Positions 48,901 to 60,139 of a DNA stretch of 64,000 bases are shown here, in pieces. Both the position numbers and the translations under genes were made by a program. Source of the stretch: Cheilinus undulatus (taxonomy: Eukaryota > Chordata > Actinopteri > Labriformes > Labridae). Every line of letters begins with the position of its first letter. Within the stretch, counting starts at the first letter, position 1. The stretch lies in assembly GCF_018320785.1 (NCBI RefSeq), contig NC_054875.1, positions 3,837,632 through 3,901,631 on the forward strand, read 5' to 3'. The notes under the pieces were generated by a model that saw only the letters and a list, made by a program, of their open reading frames with translations, was not told the DNA's origin and did no database searches.

Positions 48901-51900
48901 AATCACTGATCCAAAAAAATCCTAAAGTGAGCGGTCTATGAAAACAGTCGGGTCAAAGTCACCCATTAACATGATGTCTGTGTGGGTGCTCACTCTTTCA
49001 CGCCAAGGTCATCCAAAGCCGGTTCAAGGAGGGCAGCTGGACTTGACTGAGGCTTATTGGACATTAAAGCTGTTTTGCCTCTATTGAGATTGTTTCGCCT
49101 CTTCTTGAAGACGTTTCACATGTTTTGGAAGACGTTACGCCTCGCCTTAAGGTTGTTTCACGACATCTTTCACATTTCTCCCCTTCTTGAAGAAGTTTTG
49201 CATTTTTTGGATGATGTTTCACTGCTTTTTGAAGACAGCTTGCCTTTTCTTAAGGCTGTTTCACCTTTTTTTAAAGACAATTGACATCTTCTTGAAGGAG
49301 TTTGGCATATTCAAAAATATTACACCTCTTTTTAAATACATTTCTCCACTTCTGGCCCATTTTGCCTCCTCTTGAAGACGTTTTGTCCTGTTAATTTTTT
49401 AAAGACATTTCGTGACATCCTGAAGATGTCCTGCATCCTCTTGAAATAGTTTAGCCCCTTCCTGAAGACGTTTCACTTCTTCTTGCACATTTCGCCTCTT
49501 CTTGACAAAGTTTTGCCTGTTTTGGGTAATGTTTTACTGCTTTTGAAAACAGTCCACCTCATTTTAAGGCTGTTTTATCTTACCTTGAAGATGTTTTACG
49601 TCTTCTTTAAAAATTTTTTGAATTTTCTTGAGCACATTACACCTCCTTTTCAATACATTTCGCCACTTCTTGCAAATTTCGCCTCCTCATGGAGACGTTT
49701 TTCTGCTTCATAAAGATGTTCTGCATCCTCTTGAAACAGTTTACCACCTTTCTGAAGACGTTTCACTGCTTCTGGCACATTTTGCCATTTCTTGAACAAG
49801 TTTTGCATGTTTTCGATGATGGTTCACTGCTTTTTGAAAACAGTCAACCTCGTCTTCAGGCGGCCATTTTTTTCTTACTTTGAACACGTTTAACGTCTTC
49901 TTTAAAAGGTTGAAACTTTACGCCTCTTTTTGAAGACGTCATGAACTCCTGCACATTTTGTCTCTTCCTGCAGACGTTTTGCCACTTCATAAAGATGTTC
50001 TGCATCCAGCAAGACATTTCAACACTTCTTGCACAATTTGTCTTTTCTTGAAGATGTTTTGACTTTTTTTTTTAAGACATTTTGCCTCCTCTAGCAGATG
50101 TTTCATATCTTCTTGCAACATCTTTTTGAATACGCTTCGCCTCTTATGAAGTTGTTTTGCATATTCCAAAATAGCTTAGCCCCTTCCTGAAGACCTTTAA
50201 CCATTTCTTAAATATTTCGCCTCTTCTTGCAGAAGTTTTGCCTTTTTTAATATGCTTTGGAGCTTTATGAAGGTGTTTCTTATTCTCTTGAAATAGTTAA
50301 GCACTTCCTGAAGATATTTTACTACTTCTTGCACATTTTGCCCCTTATGAAGACATTTTGCATCTCTATGAATACATTTTTTTTCTTCTTGAAATTGTTT
50401 TGCACCTTCCTAAGGACATTTCGCCTCTTCTGGAAGATGTCTGACATTTTTTTGAGGACATTTCACCTGTTCTTTCTGACCTTTTTTTCTCTTTTTGAGG
50501 TGTGTTTCACTTCTTCTTGAAATCATTTTTCTGTTTTTGACTTTTCAAATCTTATTGAATGTTTAGCATCATCTTGTAGATGTTTTGCATCTATTTGAAG
50601 ACATTTGGCCTTTTCACTTCTTTTCTCAAGAAGACCCTCATTAAAGTCCGGGTACCTCCCTTTGGGTTGAGCTTTAGATTGTTCTCAGGTGTGCCCTCTT
50701 GTAGCAGGTGCCATCCAGATAGAAACACAAGCACAAGGTGAAGCAGTGGTTTGATCTTTGAGCTTCGATCTCACGTCTGGAATCTCCACCGTGAAATCAA
50801 ACGGCTGGTGTGAGGTCTCCTGGTCTCGCTGAATCGTCTAGTTTATTAGAATCAGTTTAAATGTCTTTATGCCATGGGTCTAGCATGTTTTCAGAATCCA
50901 TTTTGATTTGAAAATAATCTTATGTTGTCAGCCCTGAAGGTTAACTATCAGTTTCATTTGTTCCCTCTTTCTGTTGTAATCTTTAAACTGGGCCATTTTT
51001 GTTCACCATAGTAAACTGCAACCACAGAAATGTGTGACCTGTAAAACTGGCATTCAGTTATGAGGGGGTTACACATTTGTAGTGAAGATCTTTTCATTTA
51101 TCAGTGCACTGTGTTAGGTGAACTAACGAAGTATTTCAGAGTCAATGCATCAGTAAAAATGGATTTTTAATCATCTAAATATCTTCATAAGCTCCAAAAG
51201 CGCTTAAATTGTGGTGAATCTGGTTTGCAGTACATTCTGAAATTGCATTGATGTTTATATAAATGCCTTCGGTGTTGTGTAACAATGTCTTTGTCTCATC
51301 TGCTGTGCCTAAACAGGATTCTGGTGATCCCCCGAAAATGTCTCCTCCAGCACAAATACAGGAGGTGCAGCAGGAGGTACGGCTGTGTCCTGATTCACCA
51401 TTTTGGGAATAAGAAATAATGCATCAGAGATGGGTTTGTGTACCAAAGATGGAGACATGCTCTGTGTTGTTTTTCTCTTTTAATTCCCTTTGTTCTACTT
51501 TCTGCTGCTCAGTCAAGCATCGGGATAAAACGACACTTTGGGGATGATTTGATTCCTCATGCTTTTGCGTGGGAGAAAGACTGCACGTCCGTGCTTTAAG
51601 CAGCTTAATTCTTACCATTTGGGAGCTTGTGTCGGTTTTGTGTCAGCCACACGAACAGCTTGGCAAACTGGCAGTTGCAGAGCCAGGGGTTCCCCTCCAG
51701 ACGCAGCATCCGGAGGGAGGGCAGGGACTCCAGCACACTGACGTCCAGCTCTGTGAGACCATTCCTCTCCAGCTCCAGCTCCCTCAGAGAGGTCAGCCCC
51801 GTAAAAGCGTCCCTGTCCACCATGGTTAGGTAGGGGTTGTTCCCCAGACGCAGTTTGATCAGACTTCTCGACTCCCCGAACGTCCCCGAGGGGATTTCTG

Positions 51901-52243
51901 TCAGGTTGTTGCTCCCGAGGTCCAGGAAGACCAACCTGGACGAGGTGGTGAGGGTCCCAGGCTCCAGCTGGGAGAGGGAATTATTCCTCAAGTCCAGGTA
52001 GACCAGATCACTGTAGAGGACCAGGAAGTCAGAGGGGATCCAGGGAATCCAGTTGTTGGAGAGCAGGAGGCGGCGAACATCCAAAGGGATGGAGTCTGGG
52101 ACTCTGGTTAGACCTTTGCCGGTGCAGTCCACGGTGTGGTGGTCCGGACACAAACAGCTGGATGGACAGTTGTTGGCTCGTGTAAGCAAGGCAGAGGAGA
52201 TCAAGGCGAGGAGAGGCTGCAGCCAGTTAACGCATGGTAACAT
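39742..52243 (-). CDS. lrrc38: lrrc38, leucine-rich repeat protein 38 (BK channel gamma-type subunit), two coding exons
   Basis: LRRC38 is a single-pass membrane protein that binds BK (Slo1) channels and shifts their voltage dependence (family knowledge). Joining 52243-51616 and 39989-39742 gives 291 residues, close to the human 294. Visible parts: signal peptide about 1-24; LRRNT cysteines 26, 30, 32, 40; leucine-rich repeats about 55-180 with [11 protein letters not shown] and [19 protein letters not shown] with NPWLCNC at 185-191 and cysteines 216 and 238; a transmembrane helix about 246-272 ([20 protein letters not shown]); and an acidic tail DEEEGND. The junction is phase 1, G|gtaaga to ctctgcag|GC. 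The intron placement within the LRRCT gives the expected [10 protein letters not shown]. The start codon has A at -3. Other LRRC26-group members (52, 55) match less well by memory. Confident identity; fish paralogue letter not assigned. Confidence 0.95.
41724..43668 (+). mobile_element. Tc1-like transposon remnant split by a hAT insertion
   Basis: The left end ttccaaaaaagttagggtgc is followed by characteristic leader text (ggaaaagtaagtggtact, ggtcagtcacatgac) and a transposase N-terminus with the helix-turn-helix reading [18 protein letters not shown], then [16 protein letters not shown]. The frame decays by 42490. At 42560 a hAT family A element enters. Tc1 text resumes at about 43361 (acaacagcatggcttc) and continues with gaagacccaggactgttgag up to a truncated right end near 43668. 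The catalytic middle is missing. Dead copy. Confidence 0.82.
42560..43360 (-). mobile_element. hAT family A element inside the Tc1-like copy (one end lost)
   Basis: Starts cagtgttactcaaccctgct at 42560 and shares over 100 bases of subterminal text with the copy at 37927. The interior is the usual gtggcaaaaa array. The opposite terminus gttgagtatcactg is absent, so a deletion removed it together with part of the Tc1 host. Confidence 0.85.
44000..44250. repeat. 98-bp tandem repeat, locus 1 (about two and a half units)
   Basis: tgtagctagtgtagctatgt occurs at 44051 and 44149, 98 bases apart, with nearly identical text between (ttcttcagcccttgttgcta, atcttagctacattggtgta). Confidence 0.85.
45690..47016 (+). 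mobile_element. L2-type (CR1-group) LINE, 5'-truncated, dead
   Basis: Reverse-transcriptase C-terminal half and tail. Reading [16 protein letters not shown] at 45847 is in one frame; [28 protein letters not shown] and then [48 protein letters not shown] and LWNNLR continue in another, split by a TGA at 46268. The catalytic YADD box is changed to SYDTDDT. The 3' tail is ttgaattgaattgaattg at 46999, typical for fish L2. An interrupted (GT)n lies in the 3' part (46847-46890). Confidence 0.88.
47610..48055. repeat. 98-bp tandem repeat, locus 2 (about four units)
   Basis: The unit marker attatgtagct recurs near 47763, 47861 and 47959, spacing 98. It shares tgtagctagtgtagctat, ttgctaaagctatctt and acattg.tgtatgtagt with locus 1, 3.6 kb away. 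Earlier units (47580-47750) are more diverged. Confidence 0.85.
48060..49050. other. lrrc38 intron part, nothing recognised
   Basis: No gene or element signature; the frame at 48375-48566 is unsupported. Confidence 0.55.
49057..50640. repeat. 21-bp minisatellite with a higher-order period near 300 bp
   Basis: Degenerate copies of ttttgcctcttcttgaagacg (21 bases). Since 21 is a multiple of three, open frames of 60-90 codons appear on both strands and are artefacts. A longer block with ttttgca.gttttggatgatg followed by tcactgctttttgaa recurs near 49192, 49509 and 49800. Confidence 0.92.
51616..52243 (-). CDS. lrrc38: lrrc38 coding exon 1 (signal peptide, LRRs, start of LRRCT)
   Basis: Encodes residues 1-209 plus one base. 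The frame would run three codons past the donor (gtaagaattaag) before a stop, so the apparent 212-residue protein is a truncation artefact; the real one continues in the exon at 39989. Confidence 0.94.
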
Positions 52244-52513
52244 TGTCGAGGGGGCGACAGGAGACAGGGGGCGAGGGGGGAGGATGGGGAGACGGACGAA
52301 TAGACGGGTTCAGATGTGAGGGAGAGAAGGGGGAGGAAAGGTCAGACGATGGAGCCTCAGTGTGGCATTGGCATCCTTCTGCGCTCCCTGCACCTCGAAG
52401 CGTGAACAACCCGAAAATCCATGGCGTGGTGAGGAGATGTTGTATTCCAGGAGATCATGTAACGGTGGTGTGGATCAAATAGCAGCCTGCTGGCTCTGAG
52501 GGGAGAGTGGGGA

Positions 52514-52549
<36 letters not shown>

Positions 52550-53030
52550 CGTGCAAGAGAGCGGGGAGGCAAGAGAGTAGGGGGGAAGTGAGAGGGGAGA
52601 GGATTAACACAGAGGTAAATAGAGACTAACGAACCAGAGGCGAGAGGAGGCGGGGCTTGTGGGGTAAGCCAGTAGACATGTGTTTGTGGCAGGGACAGCC
52701 CTCCACGCCTCATTAGTCAGCCGCTGAGGTAAACCAGCAGCTCCCGTCGTCACTGTGGTCAGTCGTGCAGAACGGCAGAGAAATCCTGAGAGTGGCGCCT
52801 CCATCACCAAGAGGAGAGAGACAAGGAGGATGAGGATGCCGCCGCCGCCTCTGACTCACCATGACGCTGTTAAAAAACGTAAGGCAGCGTCACACGTCCT
52901 CCTCTGGAATCACGGTTGTTTACCACCCTCCTCCATGCCTCCTCCTTTCTCCTCTTTCTCACCTTAAACCACACCGGAGGAGAAGGAACAGGATGTATTT
53001 TATGGCTGTTACCATGACAACACCTGGAAA
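52244..53030 (-). promoter_or_regulatory. lrrc38 5'UTR and promoter-side region with (GA)n
   Basis: GC-rich compared with its surroundings, with a (GA)n tract at 52518-52545 followed by gcgcgcgtgc. GAGA-type tracts are common near fish promoters. No TATA box or start site was fixed; the overlapping open frames here are low complexity or antisense. Confidence 0.4.
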
Positions 53031-53034
53031 ACTA

Positions 53035-53745
53035 CAGTGCCTATTCAAAGTATTCATCCCCTTGGATGTTTTACCCTTCATGGTGAATATAATTTGATCC
53101 AAAAAATTACAAAATTCCTCTTAATGTCAAAGTGAAAACAGATTTCTACAAAGTAATGTCAATTAAATTAAAATATGTAATACAGAATAAGTGATCGCAT
53201 AAAGATTTACTCCCTTCAGGTCAGTGTTTAGTGGAGTCATCTTTGGCTGCAATCACAGCTCTGAGTCTGTGTCGATAGGTCTCAATCAGGCTTCCACAGC
53301 CCTTTTCAAGTCCAGCCACTAATTCTCTCTCGGATTGAGGTCTGGTCTTTGACTCGGCCACTCCAGAACATTCCCCTTGTTGTCTTTAAACCATTTCTGT
53401 GTAGTTTTCTCCGTATGCTTCGGCTCTTTACAGGAAAATAAATCTTCTCCCACGTCGAGCTCTTTTGCAGATTGTCCTGCGGGATTTCACTATATTTTTC
53501 TGCATTCATTTCCCCCTCTACCTTTACAAACCTTTCAGGGCCGACTGCTGAGAAGCACCCCCACAGCATGATGCTGCCACCACGTTGCTTCACAGTGGAG
53601 ATGGCGTGTTTATCATGAAGTGAAATGTTCTGAGTCTTGTCTGATGGCCAAAAAGCTCCATTCTGGTCTCATCATACCAAAGAACTTTCTTCCATTTGAC
53701 CACAGAGTCTCCCAGCTACCATAATACCCATGAAACATTTGATTC
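53035..53745 (-). mobile_element. Tc1-like element remnant, one terminus present
   Basis: A TA at 53033-53034 precedes cagtgcctattcaaagtatt. The minus strand reads RGGSIMLWGCFSAVGPERF, then [15 protein letters not shown], from the transposase core. The second terminus is missing; similarity stops near 53745. Confidence 0.75.
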
Positions 53746-53891
53746 AGCGCAAAAACTGCATTTGAAAAAATGCAAAGGTACAAGGCAAAGGACAAATTCT
53801 TAAGATGATAAAGTGACTACCTTTCCCACATTTTAATGTGAGTGGTTCCCTTCATTGTTAAGCATGGTTCATGAAGCTTTTAAACCATATA

Positions 53892-55370
53892 CAGTGCCTA
53901 TGAAAAGTGTTTTTATTAACTCTGCCAAGGACGTTATGTGATCAGGTGGGTTTGTTTGTTTGTTTGTTTGTTTGTTTGTTTGTTAGCAACATAACTCAAA
54001 AAGTTGTGGATGGATTTGATGATATTTTCAGGAAATGTCAGAAAAGGCATAAGAAAGAACTGATTAGATTTTGGGAGTGATCCCGATCACTTTTTGGATC
54101 CAGGAATTTTTTTAAGGACTCTGTCCTATTGGGTGATAGGGCTAATGGTGGAGGTCTGCACTGTTACCACTTTACACCCGGAGATGGTGGACATGAGTAA
54201 CTTCAATCCCAGCAGCATGTTTTTGGTGTGTTTCTATTCAGTTTTGGAGTTTATAGAGTTTCAAAGACACACGCTCGGTCGAGGAGACGAGTCGGAGCGT
54301 AACAGAAAGAAAGACAGCAAATTGTAGCGAGAATACTCACAACGCTGGGAGGAATAGAGGAATATTCACCCTCTGCCATGACTTTCAGTCATCCGGTGAG
54401 ACCATGGGTGCTTCTGCCATGACAGTCCAAACGTAGCGAAGCCAATGCTTTGCCTCACAGTGTCTCCACCCCACCGGGGAGGGAGTAATCAGCGAATTAC
54501 ATTTTGGGAGTCATCTGGATCACTATCTGGATCCAGGAATGTTTTTAAAGGATTCTTCACTTTTGGGAGATAGGGCTGATGGTAGTTGAGTTTGTAAATC
54601 AATCATGGTCAATATAACTTGGCTTTTTTTACCAATAAAAAAACAGATTACAACAAAGTAATTTAGACATATTATGCCACATTCATTTTACCCTCTACCT
54701 TTACAAGCCTTCCAGGGCTGGCAGCTAAGAAGCATCTCCACCTCATGATGCTGCCATCACCGTGCTCCACAGTGGGGATGGTGTGTTTGTGGTGATGTCA
54801 GTGTTTGCCATCTCCATTCTGCTCTCATCAGACCATCGAACTTTCTTCCTCTTGACCATGGAGTCTCCCACATGCCTTTTGGTGAACTCTAGTCCAGATT
54901 GAATCTGAGTTTTCTTCAACAGTGTCTTTCTCTTCTCCACTCTCCCAAAAAGCTCTGACTGGTGAAGAACCCGGCCAACAGTTGTTGTCTGCAGAGTCTC
55001 TCCATCTCAGCTGCTGAAGCTTGGAGCTCCTTCAGAGTAGTCATAGGTGTCTTGGTGGCCTCTCTCACTAGTCTCCTTCTTGTACGTTCACTCAGTTTGT
55101 GAGGACGGTCTGATCTTGGCAGATTTACACATGTGATATATTCCTTCATTTCTTCATGATGGATTTAACTGAACTCTGGGGGATGTTCAGAGCCTTGGGA
55201 ATGTTTTTGTCTCCATCCCCTGACTTAGACTTTTCAATAACCTTTTCTCTGAGTTGCTTGGAGTGTTCTTTTGTCTTCATGGTGTAATGGTAGCCAGGAA
55301 TACTGATTAACTAGTGACTGGACCTTCTAGTCAAAGGTGTCTTCTTTTTATAGGCAGTGTTTGTATGTTG
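53892..55370 (-). mobile_element. Second Tc1-like element, interrupted near its left end
   Basis: TA plus cagtgcctatgaaaag at 53892 gives the terminus. Related text resumes near 54590 (aaatcaatcatggtcaatat) after an inserted repeat. The minus strand encodes a decayed transposase: PRSDRPHKLSERTRRRLVRE with the helix-turn-helix part (55100), then KRKTLLKKTQIQS and VRWSDESRMEMANTDIT (the first catalytic Asp region, 54850), in two frames. The right end is vague. Confidence 0.72.
53920..54590. repeat. Dispersed repeat inserted in the Tc1-like copy, with (TTTG)n
   Basis: Contains a (TTTG)n run at 53950-53984, then acataactcaaaaagttgtgg and gatcccgatcactttttgga. A second partial copy of the same text lies at 54495-54580 (catctggatcactatctgga), and an end fragment at 27838. 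A common fish repeat type by memory; class not assigned. Confidence 0.55.
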
Positions 55371-56252
55371 GCCAGTACTATTTTAGGTGGCTATTAAAGG
55401 TACATAATGCAGAATTTTTGCACTGAAATGTCTTAATTAAAAATTCATCATTCAAATCATTGCAAAGACGTTTTATTTCCTCCCTAACAGACTCGACATG
55501 CATCTCGATTATTCTCGCAGTTATCACCAATGAAGCCCCAAACTCTTGATTCCATTGCCAGATATATGCTCTAGTCTGACTGAATATTTGTAAGACATTA
55601 GGGGAGTGGCTGTATTTGCATTCATCCCAGGTCGATGCATGTAATGGAGAAAAACAGCAATCATGTTTGACAGTATTTGCACACCAACCTCGTTGGTATT
55701 AACTCGATTTATTAACCACCATAAAACAACTCATAAAGAAGAGGAAGAAGTCGGAACAACAAGTTACGTGCAGTAGCATCTAGCAAGAAGACATGACAGA
55801 GCTATGAGACCACAGGCGACTTCTCGCTCTCCTCAATTTCCCCGGGCAGTTAAAAAAAACTCTTTTAGTGGACAACCCTGGCTACTAGCGTGGATTTAAG
55901 CGCTCCACTCAGCATGTCCTGTCCAGTGTTTAGTCATGCTGCAAGCTGCTCAAACAGCATCAGCCAGGGCTTTTCTCCCTTCTGATGATAAATTCATCTA
56001 TGAAACTAAAACATCAGTGTAAAGTACCACACACTGATGGTGGCGGTTGCTATGTAGAAAGGCCATCAGTATTAGCTAATCTTATTTATACACATTCATA
56101 CGTCATTGATGCAGCAGGGGGAGCAGATTCAGGTTCAGTGGTGATCACAGGAGCTGGGGATTGAACCCCCCAACCTTCCACATGAGAGACGACCGATTTC
56201 ACCTGCTGTCTGTTTTACAATGAGGCTAGAAAATGCTGATACAGATCAAAAA
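55371..56252. other. Intergenic stretch, nothing recognised
   Basis: No supported feature. Confidence 0.5.
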
Positions 56253-57205
56253 CAGCTGTGGTCCAGGTCTCAACGTTTGTTGCTTCTTTTTACCCTTTTT
56301 CTGCCACTTTGCACCAAATTTGCCACATTTTTACTCATTTTCATGACTTTTTCTTGCCAAATTTTGTCCCCTTAATATATTTTTGCGCCATCACTCCAAT
56401 TTCTAACACTTCTTAATCAAATTTCAACCCTTTTTCTGTGCATTTTTTCCACTTTCAAGACATTTTCGCCACTTTTAAAACCTTTCCACCACTTTTCCCA
56501 CTTAATGTTGCCTCCGTTGACCCTTTATTGGCAGTTTAACCCCTTTTTACCACATTTTGTGCTTATTTTTGCCAATTTACTCACATTTCACTGTTCTTCA
56601 CGCCCATTTTTGCCAGTTTAAATGATTTTTTTCCGCTTTTTAATCCCATTTCACCATCTTTTCCCCCCATTTCTTCCACTTTTAAGCACATATTGACCCT
56701 TTGAACCCTTTTTACCACTTTTTATGCCTGTTTTTGCCAATTTAATCCCTTTATGCCATATTTTCCCTATATTTTTGCTACTTTTATTTAATTTTTGCCA
56801 CTTTTAACATCCCATTTCACCACCTTGTCCATCACTTTTCGGCCAATTTTAACCCTTTTTTTTTCTGGTTTACGAAAAAGGATTTACATTTTTAAGATGA
56901 CCATACTACAGCACAAATAATAAAAAAAAAAAACCTCACAATTTTAGCCTTGATGACTGTAGCTTTTATTCAGGTAAAGAAATTAACTGTGGTTATCACA
57001 GATTAATATAATAATGGACCATAATTTGACTTCTCAGCTGGGCCCCAGAAAGCTCTCCCCTTTATCCCCCCTTATGGACGGCCTTGTCTGCACATGACTA
57101 TTGTTGTGCATGACCGTGTTCAGCCACCTTCAGGTACAGTGGGGGTCTCTGGTCTCTGGCACCTTTATTTTGGGGGTTGTGGGCTGTAAAGGTTGAGAAT
57201 CCCTG
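56253..57205 (+). mobile_element. Non-autonomous hAT element, family B (left end degraded)
   Basis: The right end ggttgagaatccctg is followed by ccctaaag, which has the central TA. It shares ctttattttgggggtt and gccttgtctgcacatgact with the 18367 and 35564 copies. The left end near cagctgtgg is poorly conserved and no matching left duplication was found. Confidence 0.7.
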
Positions 57206-57772
57206 CCCTAAAGGACCAAGGCTAAAGATTCAGCTGATGCTGAACAAAGAGAAATAAACCATGCAGCACAAATCCAGCATGAATTCACCCACTTCGCTCC
57301 TAATAGTCCAAGGATTTTTTTGGACTTATCTCATGGTCTTTAACCGTAGTCTTTAACCGTAGGCCTTTATATACATCCAGAGTTTCCATCTTACCTCGTT
57401 GAATTGTTTATAGGAATATTTTGACTGTTTCTCTCACAGCTTGAAGTTGCTTGAACATCGGCGTGAACGTCAACAGAACAGAACCACTGCTGGACTAATC
57501 CTAAATCCCCAAATCGTCTTTTTTTATAGCAGCAATGTCGGCTCAGCAAAAAATGAAATATTACATAAATATCCCTCGAGTCTCACTGAGTCGACTGTTG
57601 TTTCTGTCATGTAGAAGATAAAGTAGGTCATACCGAAGTGTCACATCCAGAAGAGGAAGGATGGCACAGAACGGACTAAATATTTAAGACTCAGCCGCTG
57701 ACCCATCCTAAAGTCAATTAAAGGAGGAAAAGATCTGATTCTGGTTTAATGTAATGCTTTTATACTCTAAGG

Positions 57773-58733
57773 CAGGGGTTCTCAACCTTTTCAGCCCACA
57801 ACATTCAAAATAAAGGTGCCAGAGACCGAGGACCCCCGCTGTACCTGAACATTCAAGAAAAGTCATGTGCAGACAAGGCCGTCTGTGGGGGTGGGAGCTC
57901 TTTCTGTGGCCCAGCCAAACTGGGTCCCAGCAAAACCATGGTCCACTGTAAAGTTAAGCTGTGGTAATTAACCTGAATAATAACCACTCTTATCAAAGAA
58001 CAATTTTTAATTCATTTGTGTAGTAAGTAGCCCTCTTTTGAAAATGTAAATCCTTTTGTTGAAAACAGAATTTAAATTCATTAAAAACAGCTAAAATTAG
58101 TTAATAATGGCAAATAATGCTGGGAAAGATGATGAAATTGAAGTTTAAATGTAGCAGAAATGGGTTAGAAATGCCAAAAAATTAGATAAAAATAGCAAAA
58201 TAAAAAAAATGGCCAAAATGAGTTAAAGTGGCAAAAATGGGCATATTAGGTGGTAAAAAGGGGATTCAAAAGTGGCTGAAATGGTGTAAAAGTGGCAAAA
58301 ATAGGTGGAAATTTTGTGAAATGGGATGAATAGTTATATAAACTGGCAAAAAAGGCTTAGATGAGGCAGAAAGTGGCAAAAATGGGCATATCACATTGTG
58401 AAATGTGGCTTTAAATGTGGTAAAAGGGCTTAATAGTGGCAATAATGTGTCAACAATAGGCAGAGAGTTGCAAGATTTGGTTTAAAAGTGGCAAAAACAG
58501 GCAGAAAAAAGTAGTGGAAAGGGTTTAAAATTTAAAAAAGGGTTTTAAGTTGCAAAAATGTGTTAAAATTGATCAAATTGGTGGGAAAAAGTCATAAAAA
58601 TTTGGCAAAATTGGTGGAAAGTGGCAACAGTGTAATATTTAAAATGTTCTTGGTTTTTTAAAGCATGTGGAGACCCCCTCTTAGTGTCTGGTAACCCCAA
58701 ATGGGGTCCCGACCCCAAGGTTGAGAACCCCTG
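57773..58733 (-). mobile_element. Non-autonomous hAT element, family B (perfect 8-bp duplication)
   Basis: Ends caggggttctcaacctt and aaggttgagaacccctg form a perfect 17-base inverted repeat, flanked on both sides by ctctaagg (57765-57772, 58734-58741). Opposite in orientation to the neighbouring copy at 56253. Confidence 0.92.
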
Positions 58734-58865
58734 CTCTAAGGTTAGACAAATGGAAGTTTTGGTAGCTGACTGTTGGATAACTTCAGGATCATTTGAGGCC
58801 CCTCACAGCCATTTTTGGAGTAATAAGCTCCAGTAAGACAGCACAGACGGCTTAATTCATGTTTG

Positions 58866-58895
<30 letters not shown>
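58866..58895. repeat. Poly(A) run
   Basis: Thirty consecutive A residues. No retroposed body recognised next to it. Confidence 0.95.
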
Positions 58896-58896
<1 letters not shown>

Positions 58897-58899
58897 CAG

Positions 58900-60131
58900 C
58901 TCTATCTCGACCACGAGCCACAAGGTCAGGGTCTACAACTCCTGCAGCAACACATCAGAGTGCCCTTGGACAAGACGGCTAACTTCAGAGAGCTAAAGTT
59001 TTTGTTTCATGGAGATAATGAGGAGGAAAATGACCTTCCTCAATCACCCTGCAGAATCCTTGCAAGGCATCATGGGATCCAGCTATGAAGGTTACTTAAA
59101 GAGACTTTAAAGGGAAAGTTCACATTTTTATTCCCTGGCTTTTGGCTCCATTTGAGATGTTTGTATATGTGAATCCCACCACCAGGGGGCTCTCTATCAA
59201 AACATCAACAGAAGGTAACAAGAGGAGGCTGCACAGCTCCACCATACTTCTTCTTTTAAACTGAGCACTAAGAACAGCGCTCCTTATCGTGTACCTACTA
59301 AAGAGTAAGAGTAAGAGGAGATACAGCGATGTTGCTGTTTCTCTGTTCTGCAGCAGCTTCCAGCAGCAGTTACCACTGCAGTAACCTATGTGGTGTTTCA
59401 TCCAACCTCCATCACTGCAAAATCAATCTTAGATTACTAAATAATGACTTTAGCAGGATTGATGCTGTTGTCTAGTTATGTGTTTATGTTCAGGTTACAA
59501 AGCAGATCCATTTAAAGAGCATGAGTTCATTTCAGAACTGTATTTTAGAAAAGTCTGTTTTCATACAAAGATAGACTCCTGATTTAATTTATAGATGTGA
59601 GATCAGACATTTAACCCCCCAAACCTGGAATGGAAAGATCCTGAACTCAGCTGCATGGCTCTTTTCAACAAAATGTCAAATATTTCCTTATTTTTGGTCA
59701 CCTCTAATCTCCACTGTTCATTTTTCTACACCTTTAAGACTCTGATAACTGAATAGAGGTATTTCTGTCTAAATGGATTTAACAACATGACAGTGGAGCT
59801 GATCCAGCTCTAGAATCAGAGTTCTCCAGTAACCCTCTCTCTGTGAACGTTCAAACATTTCTGAGTTTGATTTTATTACAGTAAGGTAGACGAGTGGTCC
59901 TCTTATTTAAATGTTCACATACCGCCCCCTGCTGGACACAGGCCTCCATCACTTCATTGTCCTCTCTTAAATTAAAAACGCTTTGAAATATTTTCATTTT
60001 CCTGTTGATTTTTTTCATTCATTTTTATTTTATTCTAATTATTGGTTAAAGATCATAATGATCATTTCAAGCCATTTTTAAAAAACTTTGTAACTTTGGT
60101 CAGAGATGGGCTGTTAAAGCCTTAATTATTA
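58900..60131. other. Intergenic stretch, nothing recognised
   Basis: The minus-strand frame 59120-59401 has no domain or splice support. Confidence 0.5.
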
Positions 60132-60139
60132 CTCTAACG

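Larger units (their letters stand above)
39990..51615 (-). other. lrrc38 intron, 11.6 kb
   Basis: Contains the interrupted Tc1-like element (41724-43668), the 98-bp repeat loci, an L2-type LINE fragment and the 21-bp minisatellite. In 39990-41720, 44470-45690 and 50640-51610 nothing further was recognised. Confidence 0.85.

Noticed and set aside
49057..50520. Series of 60-87-residue open frames rich in Leu, Phe and Lys on both strands
   Set aside because: They follow the 21-base minisatellite, whose length is a multiple of three, and read open in several frames without start context, domains or splice sites.
7620..50640. Regularly spaced repeats considered as CRISPR arrays
   Set aside because: Units are contiguous and degenerate without unique spacers, in a eukaryotic genome; they are minisatellites.
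51605..51833. Plus-strand frames antisense to the LRR exon
   Set aside because: Shadows of the GC-rich lrrc38 exon on the opposite strand.
52357..52713. 118-residue minus-strand frame upstream of lrrc38
   Set aside because: Driven by the (GA)n tract and Pro/Ser-rich low-complexity text in the leader region; no family match and no Kozak or splice support.
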